DNA of 36,269 nucleotides. Origin: Zhongshania aliphaticivorans. Lineage in GTDB: Bacteria > Pseudomonadota > Gammaproteobacteria > Pseudomonadales > Spongiibacteraceae. The stretch is from the NCBI RefSeq assembly GCF_902705875.1, contig NZ_CACSIK010000001.1:297356-333624 (forward strand), written 5' to 3'. Of this stretch, positions 31,445 to 36,269 are shown one piece after another. The position numbers and the translations under genes were made by a program. The notes beneath the pieces are model-generated. The model was given only the letters and a program-made list of their open reading frames with translations. It made no database searches and was not told where the DNA came from. Numbering within the stretch: the first letter of the stretch is position 1; the number at the start of each line of letters is the position of its first letter.

Positions 31445-31472
31445 CTTGAAATGTGTGGATAAGGGCCAATAT
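31445..31472 (+). promoter_or_regulatory. Sigma-32-like promoter of dnaK
   Basis: CTTGAAA (31445-31451) and GGCCAATAT (31464-31472) with a 12-bp spacer resemble the E. coli dnaK P1 heat-shock promoter layout, with the -10 box less perfect than the one at grpE. It gives dnaK its own heat-shock promoter within the cluster. Confidence 0.7.
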
Positions 31473-31533
31473 TAGTTAACAAGACAAAGCATTTCGCCAG
31501 ATGTGGCGACAGTTAGTTAAGTGGAGAATCATC

Positions 31534-33456
31534 ATGGGTAAAATTATTGGTATAGACTTGGGTACCACTAACTCTTGTGTTGCTGTAATGGACGGCGACA
31601 AGGTTAAGGTAATCGAGAATTCAGAAGGTGCGCGTACAACACCTTCTATTGTCGCTTATACAGAAGACAAAGAAATTTTAGTTGGCCAAAGTGCTAAGCG
31701 CCAAGCGGTTACTAATCCGCATAACACGCTTTATGCAGTGAAGCGTTTAATCGGTCGCCGCTTTGAAGATGATGTTGTGCAAAAAGACATCAACATGGTG
31801 CCCTACGGTATCTGCAAGGCAGATAATGGCGATGCTTGGGTAGAAGTGAAAGGCGAGAAGTTGGCGCCGCCACAAATTTCTGCAGAAGTTCTTAAGAAAA
31901 TGAAGAAGACGGCAGAAGACTACCTTGGTGAGAAAATCACTGAAGCAGTTATTACTGTCCCTGCCTATTTTAATGACTCTCAGCGTCAGGCCACAAAGGA
32001 TGCGGGACGCATAGCTGGTTTGGATGTGAAGCGGATTATCAATGAGCCAACCGCAGCGGCATTGGCTTACGGCATGGATAAAGCAAAAGGTGACCGCACG
32101 GTTGCAGTATATGATCTTGGTGGTGGTACTTTTGATATCTCGATTATTGAGATTGCCGAAGTTGATGGTGAGCACCAGTTTGAAGTGTTGTCTACAAACG
32201 GCGATACCTTTTTGGGCGGTGAAGATTTTGACATGCGCCTGATTGATTACTTGGCAGAAGAATTTAAGAAAGAAAACAGTATCGACCTGAAGGGTGACTC
32301 TTTGGCTGTGCAGCGTTTAAAAGAAGCTGCTGAAAAAGCCAAGATTGAATTGTCTTCTAGTCAGCAGACCGAAATTAACCTGCCCTACATCACGGCAGAT
32401 GCCACTGGTCCTAAGCACTTGGTTGTGAAATTGAGTCGTGCCAAGTTGGAGTCATTGGTTGGCGATCTAGTTGCACGCTCTTTAGAGCCTATGAAGGTGG
32501 CATTAAAAGATGCTGGCCTTTCTGCTTCTGAGGTTGACGAAGTAATTTTGGTGGGTGGTCAGACTCGTATGCCTTTGGTGCAAACTAAGGTGACTGAGTT
32601 CTTTGGTAAAGAAGCGCGTCGTGACGTTAACCCAGATGAAGCGGTTGCGATGGGTGCAGCTTTGCAGGGCGCGGTACTGTCTGGTGAAGTAAAAGACGTT
32701 TTATTGCTTGATGTAACACCACTGAGCTTGGGTATTGAGACCATGGGTGGCGTTGCCACACCTTTGATTGAGAAAAACACCACGATTCCTACAAAGAAAT
32801 CACAGGTATTCTCAACAGCGGATGATAACCAGACAGCGGTAACGATTCATGTTGTTCAAGGTGAGCGTAAGCAAGCTGCAGCCAACAAATCGTTAGGACG
32901 TTTCGATTTGGCCGATATTCCACCAGCACCGCGTGGTTTGCCGCAAATCGAAGTAACTTTCGATATTGATGCCAACGGTATTTTGCATGTTTCCGCTAAA
33001 GACAAGGCTACCGGCAAAGAGCAGTCTATTCGCATCACTGCGTCTAGTGGTCTAAACGACGATGAAATTGAACAAATGGTTCGTGACGCAGAAGCTAATG
33101 CTGAGGCAGATAAAAAGTTTGAAGCTTTAGTCACGGCACGTAACACGGCGGAAGGCTTGGCTAACGCAACTCGTAAAACAGTTGAGGAAGCTGGCGATAA
33201 GGCTACCGAAGAAGAGAAAGCGGCAATAGAAGCAGCGTTGACTGAGGTTGATGAGGCAGTTAAAGGTGATGATGTCGAGAAAATCGAAGAAGCCACCAAG
33301 AAATTAACTGAAGCATCGGGCGGTTTGGCTCAGAAAATGTATGCCGAGCAAGCTGCGCAAGCGGAAGCTGAGGGCGGTGCTGAGCAACCGCAATCGGGTG
33401 CTGATGATGTTGTCGATGCTGAGTTCGAAGAAGTTAAAGACGACGATAAAAAGTAA
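31534..33456 (+). CDS. dnaK: Molecular chaperone DnaK (Hsp70)
   Basis: A 640-residue Hsp70. Visible landmarks are [54 protein letters not shown], the interdomain linker [18 protein letters not shown], and the substrate-binding domain ending in [20 protein letters not shown] 31534 follows GTGGAGAATCATC. It acts with GrpE and DnaJ encoded beside it. A GGGGTC-GAAA-GGCCCC hairpin follows its stop (33462-33477). Confidence 0.98.
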   Translation: MGKIIGIDLGTTNSCVAVMDGDKVKVIENSEGARTTPSIVAYTEDKEILVGQSAKRQAVTNPHNTLYAVKRLIGRRFEDDVVQKDINMVPYGICKADNGDAWVEVKGEKLAPPQISAEVLKKMKKTAEDYLGEKITEAVITVPAYFNDSQRQATKDAGRIAGLDVKRIINEPTAAALAYGMDKAKGDRTVAVYDLGGGTFDISIIEIAEVDGEHQFEVLSTNGDTFLGGEDFDMRLIDYLAEEFKKENSIDLKGDSLAVQRLKEAAEKAKIELSSSQQTEINLPYITADATGPKHLVVKLSRAKLESLVGDLVARSLEPMKVALKDAGLSASEVDEVILVGGQTRMPLVQTKVTEFFGKEARRDVNPDEAVAMGAALQGAVLSGEVKDVLLLDVTPLSLGIETMGGVATPLIEKNTTIPTKKSQVFSTADDNQTAVTIHVVQGERKQAAANKSLGRFDLADIPPAPRGLPQIEVTFDIDANGILHVSAKDKATGKEQSIRITASSGLNDDEIEQMVRDAEANAEADKKFEALVTARNTAEGLANATRKTVEEAGDKATEEEKAAIEAALTEVDEAVKGDDVEKIEEATKKLTEASGGLAQKMYAEQAAQAEAEGGAEQPQSGADDVVDAEFEEVKDDDKK

Positions 33457-33461
33457 GTTTT

Positions 33462-33477
33462 GGGGTCGAAAGGCCCC
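33462..33477 (+). terminator. GNRA-loop hairpin between dnaK and dnaJ
   Basis: GGGGTC and GGCCCC form a stem closed by a GAAA tetraloop, but the following bases (AATCTTGC) are a poor T-tract. It may reduce readthrough into dnaJ or protect dnaK mRNA 3' ends rather than terminate fully. Confidence 0.5.
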
Positions 33478-33643
33478 AATCTTGCATTCTGCTTAACGGG
33501 AGACGTGGGGCGCTGGGACTGTTAAGTTCTGTAGGTGTTCTATCGATTTCCCGTTTGGCGTTTAACCACGTTATTAATTTATATAGTAGAGTGGATTGGC
33601 ACTTGGATGCTATTTCTCTCCTGGACAGTGTAAAAACAAAGCT

Positions 33644-34765
33644 ATGTCAAAAAGAGATTATTACGAAATTCTGGGTGTCTCGCGGGATACCGATAGTAAG
33701 GAAATTAAAAAAGCCTACCGTCGTATTGCGATGAAAAATCATCCCGACCGTAATCCCGATGATCCAAAGGCTGAAGATATTTTTAAAGAAGCGACAGAAG
33801 CCTATGAAGTGCTTTCTGACGATGAAAAGCGCGCAACATATGACCGGTTTGGTCATGAGGGTGTTAATGCTGGCGCGGGTGGTGGCGCTGGGGCGGGCGG
33901 CTTTAGTGATATTTTTGGTGATGTTTTTGGTGATATCTTTGGTGGCGGTGGAGGCGGTCGTCAGCGTGGGCCACAACCAGGAGCTGATCTTCGCTATACC
34001 CTAGAAATTGACCTTGAACAGGCTGTTCACGGGTCAACGGCAAAAATTCGTATACCTACTTTGGTGGCGTGTAAGCCCTGCGATGGAAGTGGTGCTAAAA
34101 AAGGCTCTAAGCCGGTAACCTGTTCCACCTGTAACGGTGTTGGCCAAGTGCGAATGCAGCAAGGTTTTTTTGCTGTCCAGCAAGCGTGTCCAACGTGCCG
34201 TGGCAAAGGCACCATTATTTCTGATCCGTGCTCGTCGTGTCATGGTCAGGGCTTGATCGAAGAGACTAAAACATTGTCTGTGAAGGTGCCTGCTGGTGTC
34301 GACACGGGTGACAGGATACGCCTCAGTGGCGAGGGCGAGGCCAGCCCCAATGGTGGCCCAACAGGTGATTTATACGTGCAGATGTCGGTGCGGCCGCATC
34401 CCATATTTAAGCGCGATGGTAAGAACCTGTATTGCGATGTGCCAATTAGTTTTGCTGATGCGGCTTTGGGGGGCGAGTTAGACGTGCCCACATTAGAAGG
34501 GCGGGTAAAACTAAAAATTCCAGCAGAGACTCAGACTGGTAAATCATTTCGCTTGCGTGGTAAGGGGATTACCCCTGTGCGTGGCGGTAGTACCGGTGAT
34601 TTAATTTGCAAAGTAACATTGGAGACGCCAGTCTCCTTGAGCAAGCGTCAAAAAGAGTTAATTCAAGAATTGCAGGCTAGTATGGAAGGTGATGATAAGC
34701 AGTCGCCAAGAAAGAAAACGTGGTTCGATGGCGTGAAAACTTTTTTTGATGATATGAAGCTCTAA
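33644..34765 (+). CDS. dnaJ: Molecular chaperone DnaJ (Hsp40)
   Basis: A 373-residue class I J-protein. The J domain has [20 protein letters not shown] and the HPD triad in [11 protein letters not shown] Gly/Phe-rich region ([15 protein letters not shown]) and four zinc-binding CxxCxGxG repeats follow ([32 protein letters not shown]), then the two substrate-binding beta domains. ATG 33644 is the family start. It recruits DnaK and stimulates its ATPase. Confidence 0.98.
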   Translation: MSKRDYYEILGVSRDTDSKEIKKAYRRIAMKNHPDRNPDDPKAEDIFKEATEAYEVLSDDEKRATYDRFGHEGVNAGAGGGAGAGGFSDIFGDVFGDIFGGGGGGRQRGPQPGADLRYTLEIDLEQAVHGSTAKIRIPTLVACKPCDGSGAKKGSKPVTCSTCNGVGQVRMQQGFFAVQQACPTCRGKGTIISDPCSSCHGQGLIEETKTLSVKVPAGVDTGDRIRLSGEGEASPNGGPTGDLYVQMSVRPHPIFKRDGKNLYCDVPISFADAALGGELDVPTLEGRVKLKIPAETQTGKSFRLRGKGITPVRGGSTGDLICKVTLETPVSLSKRQKELIQELQASMEGDDKQSPRKKTWFDGVKTFFDDMKL

Positions 34766-34783
34766 TTAATTGCCCTTCTTATT

Positions 34784-34814
34784 GACCGGTTCTGCTTTTG
34801 AGTGGAATCCGGTC
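34784..34814 (+). terminator. Hairpin after dnaJ
   Basis: GACCGGTTC and GAATCCGGTC pair with a bulged T to form a stem about 20 bp after the dnaJ stop. The T-rich stretch comes only later (TTTTTT near 34830), so it is a possible terminator. Confidence 0.4.
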
Positions 34815-34902
34815 TCGACTTCCCTCCATTTTTTCTCCATTCTTGGCGACATGTGAATGCGGAGATTCTACGCTTCCATCTATATAAAAGGCGCCAGAAT
34901 TA

Positions 34903-36269
34903 ATGGATAAAACCCTCAATAAATTTGTAGCTAGCTACCTGTGGTCAGATAAGGTTGTGCATTACAGCGCGTGGAAGCGAAAGCTCATTGATGTGCTGCG
35001 CTTGCTTTATGTGGTGTTGGATGACCTAACCAAGGGTGAGTTAACACTGCGCGCTATGAGCTTGGTGTATACCACTCTGCTGTCCTTAGTGCCGATGATG
35101 GCGGTGAGTTTTTCAGTACTGAAAGCCTTTGGGATGCACAATAAGCAGTTGGAGCCCGTTATGCTTCAGTTTCTTGCGCCCATGGGAGCTCAGGGTGTTG
35201 AGATTACAGAAAAAATAATTGGATTTATTGATAACGTCAAAATTGGCGTTTTGGGCACTTTTGGCGTTGCCCTGTTATTTTATACTGCGATCTCGCTGAT
35301 CCAGAAAATTGAGGCGACGTTTAATTATATCTGGCGTCTGGACCAACATCGCAGTATTGGTCGTCGTTTTGCGGATTACGGCAGTGTGATGTTGATTGGG
35401 CCGTTATTAGTGTTTTCGGCAATTGGTTTATCTGCCAGCGTGTTAAGCGGTGGTGTTGTGCAAACCCTAAGTAGCCATTTGCCCTTTGTGCAGCATTTAA
35501 TTGCATTTGCCACGGAGGCCGCGCCTTATTTAATGATTATTGCGGCGTTCACTTTCTTTTATATGTTTATTCCTAACACGAGAGTTACCTTCCGTGCTGG
35601 TTTTGTGGCGGGGGTGGTGTCAGGGATTTTGTTTCAGAGCCTGGGTTGGGGGTTTGGTAGTGTTGTGGTGTCAGCTAGCGGTAGCGGCACATATGCAATT
35701 TACTCTGGTTTTGCAATCTTGATTCTTTTTATGATGTGGATGTACATCAGTTGGTTAATTTTGCTGGTGGGCAGCAGTGTGGCTTTTTACGTGCAGCACC
35801 CAGAATATATTGCGCCAGTGCGGCGTAGCGGTGATTTGAGTATTCGGCAGCGAGAAACCTTGGCGCTGCAGGTAATGGCAATTATAGCGCAGCGTCACTA
35901 TCAGTCTCGAAAACCATTTTCTGCAAGTGATTTTGTATATCGATTGCGGGTGCAGATCCAAGGTGTAACCCGTGTGCTTGGGGCATTAAGGGCGGCAGGC
36001 CTAGTAGCAGAGGATCACGAGGATCCGCCGCGATATTTGCCGAATGTGCCCCTGGAGAAAACGTCATTAAAAACCGTAATTGACGCAGTAAGAAATGACG
36101 GTTCTGTGCCAATGATTGCTCTGCGAGTGCCTCGCAAGCCGGTGCATGGTGTTGCTGAGGTGACGGCGGCTATTGATGCCGCTTTAGAAGAAGCGCTAGC
36201 ATCGACGACTGTTCGCGATATGGCCATTGATGACGAAGAGGTTGCGGTCGATGGCGGGGGCGTGAGTGC
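34903..36269 (+). CDS. YihY/BrkB-family inner-membrane protein (partial)
   Basis: The gene is open to the window end (455 codons). About six transmembrane helices are visible between residues 45 and 295, with the family pattern LTLRAMSLVYTTLLSLVPMM, IEATFNYIWRL and AIYSGFAILILFMMWMYISW. A cytosolic C-terminal region (about 300-455) includes a winged-helix-like part (ASDFVYRLRVQIQGVTRVLG). The family was once called RNase BN by mistake; its function is unknown. It occupies the place where dapB often follows dnaJ in related genomes. Confidence 0.88.
   Translation, partial: MDKTLNKFVASYLWSDKVVHYSAWKRKLIDVLRLLYVVLDDLTKGELTLRAMSLVYTTLLSLVPMMAVSFSVLKAFGMHNKQLEPVMLQFLAPMGAQGVEITEKIIGFIDNVKIGVLGTFGVALLFYTAISLIQKIEATFNYIWRLDQHRSIGRRFADYGSVMLIGPLLVFSAIGLSASVLSGGVVQTLSSHLPFVQHLIAFATEAAPYLMIIAAFTFFYMFIPNTRVTFRAGFVAGVVSGILFQSLGWGFGSVVVSASGSGTYAIYSGFAILILFMMWMYISWLILLVGSSVAFYVQHPEYIAPVRRSGDLSIRQRETLALQVMAIIAQRHYQSRKPFSASDFVYRLRVQIQGVTRVLGALRAAGLVAEDHEDPPRYLPNVPLEKTSLKTVIDAVRNDGSVPMIALRVPRKPVHGVAEVTAAIDAALEEALASTTVRDMAIDDEEVAVDGGGVS

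Noticed and set aside
31747..32175. 142-codon minus-strand frame inside dnaK
   Set aside because: It is antisense to the conserved DnaK ATPase domain and has no recognisable family.
1..36269. CRISPR arrays and intact insertion sequences
   Set aside because: No regularly spaced direct repeats with unique spacers and no transposase gene with terminal inverted repeats were seen.

Overview
The window looks like chromosome of a marine-type gammaproteobacterium carrying an integrated virus. The right part has the order smpB - (SNF transporter) - ratA - rnfH - bamE - fur - recN - grpE - dnaK - dnaJ. That is the Pseudomonas/Cellvibrionales-type arrangement, and the tmRNA tag reads ANDDNYALAA, as in pseudomonads. 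The exact genus is inference; I cannot place it from sequence alone.

Layout. (1) 1-6786 is a variable region next to the tmRNA locus. It holds the 5' part of a type I restriction hsdR gene (minus strand), a BrnT/BrnA module with a broken toxin, a DUF4124 protein, an unrecognised decayed frame, an intact Phd/ParE-type module, and a decayed large serine recombinase. (2) 6787-19988 is a complete-looking 13.2 kb provirus between 30-bp direct repeats. The right repeat is the 3' end of the tmRNA gene ssrA. (3) 19963-20325 is ssrA itself (minus strand). (4) 20378-27756 holds ppx and ppk (divergent), a methyltransferase, sixA, smpB, a sodium-coupled transporter and ratA. (5) 27737-36269 holds rnfH, bamE, fur, recN with a LexA box, grpE and dnaK each with a sigma-32-like promoter, dnaJ, and a truncated YihY/BrkB-type membrane protein gene.

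The main interest is the provirus. It has a tyrosine integrase, a divergent repressor/Cro-like switch with two matching palindromic operators, an HUH rolling-circle initiator, several small Cys-rich proteins, an FtsK/HerA-type packaging ATPase, and a 268-residue capsid protein that I read as a PM2 P2-like double jelly-roll protein. After these come a run of small single-pass membrane proteins, a beta-rich possible vertex protein, a 683-residue spike-like protein with a twin-arginine N-terminus, a lysozyme-like protein, tiny membrane peptides and a 33-residue very basic peptide. There is no portal, terminase large subunit, tail tube or tape measure gene. I therefore interpret it as a tailless, internal-membrane, corticovirus-related temperate virus, larger than PM2 and distant from it. 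It sits between ssrA and the original ssrA terminator, which is now 13 kb away at 6732-6756.
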